64,000 nucleotides of DNA. Source: Nectonema munidae. Lineage: Eukaryota > Nematomorpha > Nectonematoida > Nectonematidae. Made by a program: the position numbers and the translations under genes. A model generated the notes under the pieces. That model made no database searches. It worked only from the letters and a program-made list of their open reading frames with translations, and had not been told where the DNA came from. Location: contig JAUIRK010000928.1 in the NCBI GenBank assembly GCA_030549495.1, positions 199,001-263,000 of the forward strand, read 5' to 3'. This document shows, piece by piece, positions 35,854 to 51,300 of the stretch (position 1 is its first letter; each line of letters starts with the position of its first letter).

Positions 35854-36386
35854 ATGGCAAGCTCAATATATTTAGGTGATTATGTAATGGCCTCTTCCAA
35901 TGCATCGAGTGAAGATATTTCAACGAAATCAGCAGAATACACGTTGAATAGCTTGAAAAATAATGTACCTCTCCACATTCCTACCTGTTCCTTCAATGTG
36001 ATTCCGTGTTGTATCGCAAATAAGGGTCAAAATGTTTCGACGTATGGCGGCTACCCACTGATAAATGTGTCTGCTAATTTTTCCAAGGCGCCAAACCTCA
36101 TAAACCCTATTCCAGCAACGACTAATAACTTTGTCGCTTCCAATTTTTCGCTCTTCACCCACAGTCCCTTTGTTTCTTCTGCCACTCACCAGCCTACTCC
36201 CGTGCGTTTTCAATCATTCTCTACGATCCAATCTCCTATAGCACCAACTCCTGCCCAACAAAACCTGCAACGCTTGAAGGTCGAGGATGCGCTCTCTTAC
36301 CTGGATCAAGTGAAAGCCAGATTTTCGGGGCAACCACGCATTTACAATGACTTCTTGGATATCATGAAAGAGTTCAAGACGCAGAG
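35854..36386 (+). CDS. SIN3: SIN3 exon 1: N-terminus and start of PAH1
   Basis: Begins [20 protein letters not shown]; low-complexity Ser/Pro/Asn-rich until [20 protein letters not shown] and [14 protein letters not shown], nearly identical to PAH1 helices of animal SIN3. The donor is AGAG/GTATTT, phase 2. Confidence 0.93.
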
Positions 36387-39300
36387 GTATTTTTTTCCTT
36401 CACACTTTTTAAGTAGTTTGATAAATTTTCAGTATTGAAACTGATAATTTTCAGATACATTAAAATTCCCTTAACTCCTGTCAGGCATTGGTTTTCTAAA
36501 ACTAATCGTCCACTTTTCTATATCAATGTTTTTTAATGTGATTTTATTTAGTATGTAACTGATGATGACGTATTGTGCTTGAAAAGGCTAGCCTGACACT
36601 AGTACGATAACAAATGTAATTCTTGTATACAAATATTAGACCTTTAGAAATTATAATATTCAAAACATCAAAATAAAAAGGCAAATTGAAAATGTTTAGT
36701 TGACGCAGCTAGCCGTTCTAGTGTCAAATAAAATGTAAATTTTTTATGTATAACATAATTTCAATTCAAATATGCTTTTGTTGATTGTAGCCAGTAGTGA
36801 TGTACCTATTAGATTGATATCGGTATTGATATTGTCTTAGTCCGCTTTCTTTGTTTGATCGATATCGGTATCGTTAAAATTTTTATTGTTCACCCATTTT
36901 ATCAACCGAACCAAGAGACTTATAAAAGCTTATACTAGAGGTATAAAGAGTAAAAGAACCTTTGTATTTTATGCATAGCTCTTTGTACATGCAATAGCAT
37001 TCAGAGCTGCCTTTTTTCTCACAATTTGATGTAAAAAATATATCAAATTCATAAATAGAGTTAGGAATCGTTGATATATATAACGTCAACCAATTTTTTA
37101 TCTATATTTCTACTTTATAACATAGTATGTCAATATTTGTTTCACCGTGCTCCCTGTTTTATTTGATATTTAGTTGTAATCTCCTCGTAGAAATAAAAGC
37201 GAAAGATCTATTTCTTGATGTTTTTATTTTTTAATAATTGTTATAATTTTATGGAGAGTTCTATTATGGTGTTTAAAAGCTATTTATACGAAATGATTTA
37301 AAAATTTATATAGTAATTTTTTCTTAGTATTGGTATCGGTATCAGTTAAGATGGAGGTGCTCAATGGGGGACTAGCCTTACCCTCTGTAATTATTTGTTC
37401 TAATTTATGAAAATGTTTAAAAAAAATTATAGATAATAAATTGACAGTTTAAAGATTAATACATCTAAAAATTGTTTAAACAAATAAAATGTTAAAATTT
37501 TCTAGGTTGTTTAAATAGTTTAAAATTTAGCAGATTTTTTATGAAAAATTGTAAAGAGCATTTTTGTCATTATGAAAATATTTTTTATAAAATATCGCGA
37601 TACATCCTTAATGCTTGTGACAAAATTGTTTTGTATTTTAAAATTATTGTCTTTTTCCAAATTTTCTATTTCGTTATTTAAAAATCTTAGTGATACTTTT
37701 ATAAAATTAAAAAACTTTATGGTATTGCTCGAAACAAAATCCAAAACTTAATTTTTCTAATCATCTGATTCGTACCTCTTTTCCTCCTCCGAATCTCAAA
37801 CATTATTTATACTTTGACTAAGTCGTTAATAGCGAATTTGCGTTTTTTCGAAATTCTTATATGTACTTCTATCTTTTTTCCATAGTATTGATACACCTGG
37901 AGTCATTGGTAGAGTTTCTGCACTCTTCAAAGATCACCTAGATCTCATTTTTGGCTTCAACACATTTCTGCCTCCTGGATTCAAAGTTGACATGGAAACT
38001 CTGAACAAAGCGAATAAAAAGGCAGATCCGAAAAAAGTTTACATGCTTTTCTCTTCTTCCGAACGCCCTATTTCTTCTACCGCTTCCTCCGAAAACAACA
38101 TGAGAATTCCTGATAATTCAGCTTTAAAGGTTTTTAACTGTTATCCAAAAATTTAACTCATTTAAATATTATGAAATCTTGCCGCAAAGTTCTAGTCGTA
38201 CATTGAAATCTAAGTGCGAAGTTATAATGAACTTCTTGTTTATTTAAATGCTACTTTTCAAATCATAATAATGGAGAATTTGATAAACAAATCAAATTTG
38301 TAAAATTTATTGAGGCAATGTAAGAGATAAAGGTATCCTAACCAGCTTCGGCAAGAGAGACTGCCTTATTCAGTGAAAAAAATATGAGTGAACACAACTA
38401 TCTATAAAATTTTACAAATTTAATTTGTTTATAAAAATTTTACATGGATAATGGCATGAAAAAATCTATTCTGTTTTGAAACACAAGTCAAAATAATTTT
38501 TTGTTTATTAACTTCAAAATTTAAAAAGGGTGAACCTAGACACCACGTAGCTTTTCACCAGAAGACATTCAAAGCAGTTGAAGCATCATAGGAGCTTTCA
38601 TTATTTATTGTAAAAGCACTTAGAATTGAGGAACTTTCAAAATGCATGTCTTAGAGAAAATGAGAATCTTCTGGTTTTTTTGCAATTCAATCTGATAAAA
38701 CTACTACATTTGGTCAATTGATAGTTTATTCTAAATTTTTGTATTATGAAAACGTAAAAGAAGAAATAATTTTTCTAACAGAATTGAAAAAAAAACTTTA
38801 AAAGCTTTAGATGTGTTTGAAAAAATTGAAAAGTTGGTCGGTGTGTTCACCAGAAAGCGCTCCTGCAATATTATTGGATAAAACTCTGGTTTTGTGAAAC
38901 TAGTTTAAAAAAATCAATCAATTACTGGAACTCACTGTGTTATCCAAAGACAAGCATTAGCTACCAAAACACCACCAGAAGAGCTTCTAACTTCCTAACC
39001 TTAGCTATTAAAATAGTTCATTATGTTGCTCTCTAAATTCTATACTTTTTGCTTCACTTTTCGCAAATATGGTCACAGCATCAATTTCTTTTCCACACCA
39101 AAGTGCGCCGACTGTCCAAAGGAAACATACTGAAACGTTTGTATGAAATCAAGGATGAAGTAGAAATTGTTTTGAGATACGAAAAAAAGAAAATTTAAAA
39201 GCATATCAGCGTATATTGTAAATTTTTTTTGAAGCCATCAACATTCTGAATAAACTTATAGGCAGAAAATGCAAGCGTTACTGCACATTAGAATGGGTCG

Positions 39301-42300
39301 AAACAAACTAAAATTAAAGTGGTAGAGTCGAAACACATTTAAAAATTTGTTTTAATTGTACTTATTTTTTAATATCTAAATTTTTAAACCCGCACCATAA
39401 TGTGATCATACTTCAACTTGATCAATATGCTTGTATATGTAGCATATTATTGAATCTCACCAAGCAAAATAATATTTATTCATAAAAAAATTAAACTAAA
39501 CATTTAAAAAACAGTATCATAAAAAAAATCTGTTTTTTCTCAACTTTCCCATTTGTCTTGACTTCTTTTTTGAATAATCAATTAATCCATGTCTTGCCTG
39601 ATGTATAAAAACTCTTACTTTCTCAAGAAACGTCTTTAACGTTTCGTTCCACTACTTGTGAATGACGGGGATAATCAGGAAACAAATTTAAATTTGGAAG
39701 TAAAGGAGGCATTGTTATTTACAATTCTTCCCACTCAATCATCTCTAAATATTTTTTTGCTTCACAGCCTTCTTTATTTTCATCTGCCATCGCTGCAATC
39801 AATATGTTTTCAGGATGAGCAAAAAACAATAATTTAGAAAAACTGACTTAGCATTCCAATCCTTACAATTTACATTTCCAAACCTTTTTTATTTTGAACC
39901 AAGAATAATGGAGCGTAAAAATTTGAAATTTACAATTTTTTGTGGGCTTGGTTTTACTAATATAAAGAGTCGTAGACTACGATTTGTTGTGGTCAACCAT
40001 CTTGAATGAAATAGCATTCCAGGTTGTGCATTTTGAAAAAAATTTCTTAATCTTTCATCTATATTTCCTTTTTGAAAAAACAAACAGATTTCCAACAAAA
40101 AGAGTGTTGAACTTGTTTTGGATCAAAGTTTAAATAGTTGAATAAAGTTCCTTTTAATAATTTAGGGCCAAAAGTGGGTCCATCTGAAGGCTTTTTATCC
40201 CACCTTAGAATATAAACTTGAAGTGAAGCATGACCTACGTTGTGCTTTAAGTGAAACAAAACGAAGAATCAAGAAGCTTGTCGATAATCTGCAACATCAC
40301 CCCTCACACTGAGTAGAATTGTCTCCTACTAGAGCACTTAATTGTTACAACGTTATCAAATTTGTAAGATTCAAAGATTAAATCACATAGCGTAGGATTA
40401 ATAAACTTTTTCCCATACATAGCAAGTATTATAAACGTTTTTCCATATAATCTTCTAATTTTTTAATAATGCCATTCTTTTTCCTAATGTTTGTATTTGT
40501 AGAACGCGCTGAGATTTTGTCGCATAAATCACTGATAAAATTCTTTTGAAATATTTTCAGATGAGCAAGTTTTTGGTGACAAAGGATCAATATATTTTTT
40601 TGTATCTGGAAAGCTGACTAAAACATAACGTCCTTCAACTTTTAGTTTAGAATAAAGTTTCCTCTAATAAACGCATTATCAATTTTTCCATGAAAACCAA
40701 AACAGGTAATTCCAAAGAGTGACTTTCTTCGCTTCAATTTCTTTCGAATAAATTCTTGGCGTCTCAGTTTAGAAGGTACAAGAGCTGTATTTGTGTTTAG
40801 AATGTTTAAATCTTTCAACACAGCACTAATAATTAAATATGTATCTCTATGGCTTACATTTGATGTATCCATTTCTTTACATAACTCTGGATATTTGATT
40901 CATATTTTGTTTCAACTTGCTATCATTTAAACTTGTTACACTTTCATTTGATTCAAAGCTACACGACTCTTGACAGTCAGAATCTGGTTGACAATTGATA
41001 AAAGATTTATACTTTTTAAGACTGTTATTTACATATTTTAAAGCTTTCTTTTTTCTAGTTTTTGTTGGTTCAACTTTATCCAAATTTTCATTTTGCTTTT
41101 TGTGTTTTAATCAACCCAAAAAGTCATTCTTTTTGAAGAAATTTATTATTTTGTGAGCATGTGCAATTTTCTTTTGTTTTTACACCTTTTGAAAAACACT
41201 TGTAAGAACAAAAAATATCAAAAAGTTGAAAGTTTTTGAAGATTGGTAATGAGTCTTTTGATTTTAACAATTACACGTTGTTTTGTTATATGTCGTATTG
41301 ACGCTTTTATGTAAATTTGAAAAATTTGATCAGTCAAATGTAAAATTGCATCTTTATTTAAGTAAGCTTCTTTAACTTTTAAGAATTACATCATTAGAAG
41401 TTGTTTAAATCAAATTCATGTATCATGTTTCAAAATAAAAAAAAAATTTGCCTCCTACTGCACAAACGATATGATCAGAGCCTTTGTTGAAAAATTTAGC
41501 TCTAAAGACGTCTCTTCTTTTTTTTATCTTAATGAACTTATTTTGAGAAGTCAATAATTTAGAACAGTATGGTGCAAATATGAAGAAAGAAATCTTGTTT
41601 TATTTTATTATTTTTTAAGTCAGGGGAGGGGGCGTAAAAGTTTTTAATAAATGGGGCGTTGTTCAAAAAAGTTTGGGAACCACTAATCTAGATCTTCTAA
41701 AATCGATATCTTTAAGATTATTTCAACGTAAAGTAGACAAAAATTCTCATTTCGAAAATAGGACTAAATAAAAATTTTAAGCTTTCGAGAAAAATCACCA
41801 AATATTTGATAAGTTTCTTTTATTCCACTACAGCATTTGTTTCCAAAGCGAATCGTTATAAGTAAGGTCTCATATAGAAGGAGGAGGAGGGGGCAGCGGG
41901 GTCAGTTCCTTCACTTGAAAGTGAAACAAACCCCATACGTAAGCTTGTATTTACTCAGTAGGTTTGTGATTTTTGTTAATTTTTGGGACTTTTTTATTTT
42001 CACAATATTAAATATAAGCCTTAAAGCCTCGAGCAACACCTCTAAGTTTTTAAACTTGAATCCATCGCTTTTAAAAGGGCATAGCCAGCCTCTTCGCCAG
42101 ACTCCACGTAGGGTCGGGGCATATTCAGAAAAAATCTACCGACGGCCGGCGAAATAGGATCAACTGAAGAACAAGCATTTACTTATCGGTCACCTTCAGC
42201 ACCAAATCTATATTTATAATAATTATCAATGTTTCTTCTCTAGGCTAATATCCGATCCTTTATAGATACTGTTATATCACGTGAAATTGAAAAACAGCTA

Positions 42301-45300
42301 TATCTCTATTGGGGAGTATTTTCACTGTCAATCAAGGCATACTTTTCTCCGCTGTTCTTGTATTTAGCCCAACTTTGGAAAAACTAATATGAATTTAACA
42401 TCTCTTATTTTCACAATTTTATCCACTTTCAAAAATCAATTTACAAATTTTGCAGGACAAAGTAAGTAATTCGATCAAGTCTGAGATGTCTCCTTTGCAA
42501 CATCTGCAACGCAAATTACAACAACAACAAGTTCCTCCACAAAAATTATCTCCCAAAACAGAAACTCTTTGCGAAGAAACTCTTTTTGTCAGTAATTCAT
42601 TAAAGGTATTATTTACTTTTTAAAAAGAATGATTTTTTACTTTTTTTTTCACTTTTTGAAAGAACCTTAGATAAAGAATAAGATAAATAAATAACACTTA
42701 GATAAGATTATTCTGTTAGTTGCTTTAACAGCAACTTAACGATAGTTAAAATCTCGTTGAGAGAATCTCAAAAATCTCAGATTGTCAATATAAGGGAGAC
42801 TGGGTTTAATAAAAGCGTATATCTGAAGGATTGAGCACAGAGATCTCTTTCAAATTTCATTTCTTTGGAACAATTAGAATTATTAAGTGCCTATTTTTTT
42901 CAATAATTTTGGTTAGAATGTTTTATTTAAAAACAAAGACTAAGTAAGTTATATACATTTTTTAAAAAGTCATAAATGGGGATCATGGTACAAAGAGGGT
43001 ATGAAGGGATTCATCCATCTTATTCATTTATTAAAGAAGATGTGTTACATTTATACCAAGTGACAGGTAAAAAGGAAGATATAAAATTTTTATTTCTTTC
43101 AAAATAAGCAAAGTTGATGATTTTATGTTTAACTACTATAAATCACCTATTGATGGCATTCAGGAAAATAGTTTACATGGTTTATATGCTGTGATCCTCG
43201 ATAGTTATAAAGTAGTCTCACGTTATTGACATCTTTCTACACAGTTGAAAAAATAACATCATTTTTGTTAAACATAAAATCACCTCTTTTGAACAACATC
43301 TTTTTAAGCAGAAACATTTTTCTCTGTCAACATCTTCATGAGTTGGAAGCTTGCAAAATAATTATCGAAATAAAAAATGTGGTCACTCGGTGACGTAACT
43401 TTTGAAACATTGTTCAAAACCACAGATACTCCTAGTCTATTTACTTCTGAATGCTGTTTTTGTTTTCCTTCATAAAGATCAAAGTTGAAACCGTAACCTG
43501 TAGAAGGACAACACATTGCCCAGTTTTTATAACCAAAGCGAATGGGCTTTCCTCTTATGAATTGTTTCAGAAAGTGGCTACCATAGTACTGGATCATTTG
43601 TTCATCAATACTCAGCCTTTTAGAAAATATTCCAAATTTTAAAAACTTCTCATTCATGAGCTCTATAATAGGAGCAATCTTGAGGTTTCGTTACTGACTA
43701 AAGTCGAGTTGTCATTGAAATGAAGGTACCTCTTTATTTCAAGGTATCTATTCTTTCTAAAACACTTTCTAACAAATCTGTCATCTATATCTTCGTCCTC
43801 ACACCAATACAGTTTTTCTTGAGGCAAGCTCCTGTAGCCAAATGTATAATAAGAATCCTATTAGTTTCCGCAGACAATCATCAGAAAGCAGAAAATCATG
43901 TTAATTTTTTTGACTAACATAGATCTCACTTTGCTGCACAATGTGTTTCCTGATATCTTCATCAAATAATGCTTCAAACACTTCAACTGGAGTTTTATCC
44001 TCATTTTTTATATCACTAACTCTTTGATTTATTTCCTTTTCATTTCCTCTGTCAACATAAAAATCTTCACCTTCCTTTATCCATGTAGAATCTAATCTAA
44101 TCTATTTGGAGCGTTAGTAGATATTTGTAGAATTTCCTCCCCTGCCTCATCAATTCCAGACCCTGTACTTCATCAACATTCCGCTCAATTAAATTATCTT
44201 CATCAATATCTTCTTCATCAGAAATAACGTCAACTTTATCTGGAGGTAATGTAACAATATCAATAGGACGATTTTCCCAATCAAATTCTTCGTGAAAGCT
44301 AGGATCATTCACCAACGCTTCTATTTCTTCAAGAGAGACAAGTTTTTTCTTGCTCATTTTGGAAATAGCAAAATGAAAACAAATTTAGCTTATCTAAAAT
44401 AAAATATAACATTTTTAACAAAATATCTAAAATATGCCAATTATGAGTAAGTAGCTAATTGTTAGTTCCTTTTGACATCCTATTGTACCATGATCCCTAT
44501 TAAGCAGTAAAACAGCTAATACGACAAAAACACTAGTGTTTATACGAGGTACTCTATTTATTATGCAAGAAAAAGAAATATTCTATAAGACTATATTTGG
44601 TTTTTACTGCCAAACATACATGACACTTCGGAAATATGTATTCGATATTGGGCGAGTGTTCTTCGTCGCAGCAGTTTCCAGTGAAGTAAATAATTATAAC
44701 TTTTTACCCTCTTAGGATGCAACAGCCGACTTTTAGTTTACTCTATATAATTTAATAAAATTTGAAGCATTTGACTTAATTGGTTTCTATATTACCAGAA
44801 TTAATTTTTTGAAAATATAAGAACTTATTAAGAGAATAATATCTAAATATATTTAATTTAATTGAACGTTATTATGAAATATGTTTTCCTATAAGTCAAG
44901 TGTGGACCTTGTTTTCCTGCAATTTTCATATCTTCGTCCTCTAAACCGATCTGCTATCCTAGGTAAATGTATTTTCTAACATTAAAATCAAGTATTCTAT
45001 CCAAACAGATTGAAAAAATTATAAAAATGCAAAGCTCGAAATTGATTGCTTTTTATGGCACTGACTTGGTTTAAATTTTTAATTTCTCTACACAAATCCA
45101 TTTTTCATTATGATTTATTTGCCTTTTGGCGTTTATTCAATTTTGTTATCTACCTTTAATCAAAAATGATAAAACTGATACCAACACAAGAGTTTATAAA
45201 GCAAAGGTGCTCAAGTCTGTGGTAGTTAACTTAGCAGCAGGAAATTATGGAAAAAATTAATATCTTGTTGTTTATATCATTTTATTTTAAGTAAAATTAT

Positions 45301-48300
45301 CACTGGCGAATAAGATTATCCAAAAAATGCGTAAAAATTAAAAGTAAAAAGTCTGCTTATTCTTGAAAAATTTGTGCTATATGAAATTTTTATATAACGC
45401 ACGGATATTGAAAATATCATCACGACAACTTGTCCCAAATTTAATAAAAGAAAAATTTTAATTAAAAGATTTAATTAGAGCTGGAAGTTTTAATTCAATG
45501 AAAGAATATGTTTAAAATTAGAATCTTTTTTAATTAAATCTCTAGAGACGGGATTATGTTGTATTATGGATATTAAACGTTAATATAATTTTAAAGTTTA
45601 CTTCCACCCGAACATTTTTTTGTTAATTGATAAAAAGAAAATAAAAAATCTTCATATATTATAAAATATAATCAAGGAATGATAAATTTTCGGCCATTAT
45701 GGTCTTCAACAGATCATCCTTTCAAGAAAATGTGATACTAGGTGTACAATGTCTTAACCAGAAATTTTTTGATATGGGGCCGTCAGATCGGTATTAGCAC
45801 TTATTGGGCTTAATTTTAAGACCTAGTCTTTCACATAACTTACTTTTTAAAACTACAGCAACAAAGTATTTTATCCAATTGACCCATTTTACATTCTTTT
45901 TTCAACCAATAATTTTGCATTTTTTCAATTTTTTATCTTTTTTATTTAGACCTATTTGTTTTGTGTGTCGACTTTCCATATTACTTTACTTGTTTACGGT
46001 TGATTTTCAGACAAATTCTTTTAAAATATAAAAAAAATTTCCATCCCCCCATAGAATAATTTTAAGGATGTGCGCCCCTGATACAAGAGCATTAAAAATG
46101 AATTCCTATCTAGAATATTACTTGTATTATACAATGAGTATTTAATCATATAATCTTACGGGCCTGAAGTACAGCTCTACTTTCAAAAAATCAAAGAAAT
46201 TTCATTTAACTATATGCGATATGCTCAAAAATTTGGAGGAAATGTGCGATTGTTCCATTGTCATCCTCTAAGTCCGCCATTCTTTTGTTATGGCTCTTAT
46301 TTAGAAGCAAACGAACGAAGAAATGTTTTTAATTATCGTCTTTTATTTGTAATTAGTTTTAGAAGCATTGCAGATGGCGGATGATTTTTCTAAATTTCTC
46401 AAAGCAAATTTAGTTTTTTTTTGCTAGATCTAAGTGCTTAATATAGAAAAGTCTTTTATAATGATACCTTGGCTTTGTTTAGTCTCTTTCGCTTTATGCA
46501 TAAATCATTTTTGGAGTAGTATGATCTTTTTCTTTTTTGTTCTTTAAATACACCCCCAGGGTCAAAGATGATAAAATTATTTGCATTAACAATTCCCACA
46601 TTTTTTTTACATTTCTATAAAATTCTAAGAAATTTACTCCCATATACAGCCTAGGGGGGCTGTATACTTTTACATCATTGCAGTTCACTTTTTTTACTTT
46701 TTACGATAAAGGAATTTCCTTTTATGATAGTATATCTACTATACTTTAAAAAGTTTCAAATTTTTGAATTTGAGTCTAATGAATAAAAATATTCCGAATT
46801 TGGCATTCACGACTGAATTTTAATTATTATTGATCTATCCAAATTGTGAGTAGGTTGCAAAAGGATTTGTGGTATCTACTAAAGCTAAATTGAGACATTC
46901 TTCTATGTATGAGCAAACATTGATTGATTTAATTTGTTAAGATTTGTTCCCATATAAATTCTGTTTCCTACAATTTTCGTTGAGTGGCCATTTTAGTTTC
47001 CAATCAATTTTCCATTTATTCATTTTAAAGGAACGAGGCAAAGATTTTGAAACCGTTGAAGTCACTCTGTCCCCTGAAAAAGCAGAAAAGTCAAAGTTTG
47101 TTAAAAACACCTCTAACTCTTCCTCCAATCAGCAGCCATTAGCGTTTACACATGCCATAAACTATGTGAATGAAATCAAGGTAGGCGTTTTATTCGTCTT
47201 TTTTTTACATTTTTATCACTCATTATATTCCTATTTTTCATCCTACTTTTAGAATCGATTTCAAAAGAAGCCTGAAATTTATAAAAAGTTTTTAGAAATT
47301 TTGCATCGCTTCCGAAAAGAACAAAAAGCTATAAAAGATGTATACCTTTATTTTACTCTATTTTAGCTCTAATCAAAGATTTTTGTACTTGGCATTTTTG
47401 CTACTGAAAGTTTTCTCGAATGCGCATTGTCTAACAATTATATTTGCTCTCTTTTATTATCTCTGATCATTCAGATTTTTAATATATTCAAAACTAGTTG
47501 ATTACTGTAATTTTTGAAATTGTCTTCTTATTTTACTGATTCACCCCGTTGTTCTATTTTCTTTAATTCTCGCAATGAATACAAAAACAAAGTCTGAATC
47601 GAATGCGTAGTTTTTCTTATATAGAGTTTTCCTATCTGATAAGACTAATAATCCCAAACTCTTTTACATACCCCATTTCTTATGATTGTTGGAAAATCAT
47701 TTTCTTTACAGTCCAAAATAGAACTTTTTTAAATTTTGAAGTCACAGTATTCTAACTAGCGTATGCGTATGTGTATAAGTCTATCTTTGATCGCCTTAAT
47801 TTTGTTTCTAGATTATATAACCTTCAAATAATGAACCAAAATATTTTTTGTAAAAAAAATTTTGCACTTGAAAATTTGAAAACTCTATTTTTTGTAAATA
47901 AAATGTTTTTTATTTTTCTGCATCAATTTATTCCTGTGTCTCATGTAAACTAGATATACAAGCTTTAATTTAATTCAGCAAATTTATCTTTTGACGTTTC
48001 ATAGCAAAGCTTCTACGATAAACTTTATTAAATGTCAAAATTTTATTTTTAAATTTGGAGATACGCTGTGTGGACTTATCACGGCCATATGCGGTACTAA
48101 TTTGAAATAATTCTTGATATAATTCCTCTTAGTAAATCGAATGAAATTTTTATATAACTTCATATTAACCGGCTAACGGCCAGAGTCAACTTTAAAAAAA
48201 TAAAATCGCCTGCGTTTATCAATGCTCTTTAATACAAATCTTCTGCTTTACATTAGATGTCGACTGATTATTCTGATCGTTAACGGATTAAACAAAGAAT

Positions 48301-51300
48301 GCCTCTAAAACTAGTATTTCTGCTACATTCATGCAATCGACAACAATGAGTAAAGTACTTATCATGCAATATTTTTAAAAAGCAAATATACCAGATTACT
48401 TCATGTTGTTGAGTATTTAATCAGCAAAAATGTTTTAGCTTCATTTTTTCATAAACTTTGTTCACAATTGAGAGTGGTGTGTTTATAGTATATATTATAT
48501 ACAATACACTAAAAACACGTGAGAAATATTTTACAAAAATTTTTTCTCTTCTCCATTGCTTATGTGCACAATATCAGTAATACATGCTAGAAAAATGTGG
48601 GTGATCATGAAAGTGTTACATCAGGTATTCTTTTTAATTACTTTTCTATTAATCGAAAAGTATTTTTGTTTGCTAAGTTAGAGTTAGTTTATCGTGATTG
48701 ATCTCTTATCATGTTTCACATAAATTTAGTATCTATTATTAGTCTTCTTCACTTCAATTTTTTCAACTAATCAGTGTGAGAATTTCAAACTTATTTTACT
48801 TCCTTCATTTAAAGGTTTTTTTTAACCATTACTTGTCTTAGTTCAAAAATTTATTGTATTTATATATCAAAAAACTTTCTTTTGGTTACTTTCAAATTTT
48901 TTAAAATAAATGATAAAAAAAAAAGAAGCCAACACTTTGTTTTTAATTTGACAAAATTTAATTTGACTTGATAATAATCCTCACATATTTTCTTGTGAAA
49001 ATTATTCCAAGCCATTATTTTGGCACCCTTCATTAAATACAAGAATTGTCAAAAGTTGTTCATAAGTAAGCAAGGCCTTTCTTTGGATAATAATTAATGT
49101 CTTTTCTGATTTTCGTGAGATTCAAAAATAGCGAGGTATTGAAAGATCAAAAAACTTGAAAGAAACTTTAAATTTTTTTTCTAAGAAACTTTTACTAATC
49201 TACTTTTTCCAGTTTTTTATATATAAAAAGAGTGTGTCTAGTTACATTTTTGTCCTACCCGTGTAATAACACATAAGAGTTGCCATTTTTAAATACTAAC
49301 GTATCCTGCATCGTTACACTGGAAAGTAGTGATGTTTTTAAAGAGCCTATTATGTATTCTTATATTTTTTATGAAACTTACAGGGAAGCATTGATCCCAA
49401 TAAGAATATGTTGACTGAAGCAGAAGTTTACAATGAAGTTTCCAAGTTGTTTGAAGGTCAACTTGATTTGTTAGATGTATTTGGACAATTTCTTCCAGAA
49501 GCTTGTGGCATAGCTATGCACGCTGTTTCAAAAAATGTATCTATTAAGTACTCACTCTCTCCATTTTATTATGCAATGTTTTCGTATTTAGCCAATTAAT
49601 GACTATTCTGACTCCAACAATGACCTCCTGCTTGACTACGAAGATGACGATGATGCAGGTGATGGAGATGAAGATGATGATGACGAAGATGAGGATGATG
49701 ATGAGGAAGGGGAAGAAGCGATTGGAGATGATGAAGAAGCCAATGATGAAGATGATGAGGAAGAAGATGATTTTGGGGATCAAGAGCAAGGCAGCAAAAT
49801 GAAGAAAGTGTGCTTGCTGGAAAATGAAGAAATGTACCCTAATACGCTGAAAGAGAAGAATGGAAATAAGTCTCCCAGAAATAATCATTCAAAATGCCAG
49901 AACAATAATAATCAACAAGACAGAGCGGATGTGCGCAAAAAGAGAAAAAGAAAAATGACCAGTACTTCCCTTTTGAATAGCAATAGGCAAGGAGGAGGCC
50001 CATTATTCAAGGATGTGACAGTTTCTCAAGCCGCAAAGTATGGAAATTTGAAAGATTTTGCCTTCTTTGATAAGGTAGGTACTCCTTTCAATACACACTA
50101 AACTCTTTTATCCTTTTTGCTAGCTCTTTTTTTTTTATCGAAGAGAGATATTTTAACCAACCAAAAAATGAAACAATTTTAAAAAACTAAAAAGATATAT
50201 TATAAAGTTGCTTTTATAAAAAAAACATTACGACATATACTACATACCTAGGACCCTTGATAATTTTAGCCTGGCACAGATTTTTAGAACTCTGAACTTT
50301 GAAGTCTTCTCCCTCACTATCGTTGCATTAACTAACCTTCATCAAAAAATATTTTCCTCTTTGAAGTATATTAGGAACTATTTTTTATATAACTAAAATG
50401 GATAGACCTATCTAAAATTGTTGAGTTCATTAAAAATTTCATCCGCGTTCCTCATACTCAAAAACTACTATATATTAGCTTATTCAGGGATCGGCTAACT
50501 TCTTTACCCGTCGACCCCTTCATAGAACATTTGTCTTCACATCGACCCTTACCCCACATAGAAATGTTTCATAAAAACATTAATCAATGTCAAACAATTA
50601 ATAGAAAAAATACAAACCAAAAATGTTTCATATATCCTATACTATACAATGTCCTACGCTATGTTTTAAAAGAAAATGAGATTTATTACTACTATAAAGT
50701 AAAAAAAAAAGCATAGCACAATTTGGTAAGTTTATTTATCTTATCTACCCCTAAAGATCTGTTATCAACTCTCAGGGGTCGATATCGACCACTTTGCCGA
50801 CCCCTGTTTTAGATCAATATCTATAAACCATAAAGAGAAAAATTATAAGCATATTGTAAATTTATTGTTATAGTACATCTATTTTTGATATAACCTGTTA
50901 TCTTTTTCCTGTTTTATTTTGAGTTCTTTGATAAGTAAAAAATAATGGTTATCGGATGATGGCTCAAGTTACTTTTCTAAGTAGCAAAAAAGTCTGACCA
51001 TGGTAAGATTATTTAAAGTGAGGTTGTTTGGATGAATCATTGTAGTAATTTAGTTTGATCAAGTTTATCTAAGCTTATTTTCAAGTAAAATAGGAGAACC
51101 AAAAACTAGATAGATATTTTATCTAGTTAGAATGTCATATTGAAATATTTTTTAATTTAAATTTTCTACATATTTACTAATTTATGCATACTTATATTAG
51201 TTAGACTTTTACATCATTGCACTTCACTTTTTTTTCTTTTAAGCCCAGTCAAGGGTGCAGCCATCAACATTACATAGAATTCAGTTTATAAAAATTAAGA

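Noticed and set aside
49599-49888. Met/Lys-rich plus-strand frame and long Ile/Phe-rich minus-strand frame.
   Set aside because: Both are shadow frames of the GAT/GAA repeat that encodes the SIN3 acidic tract.
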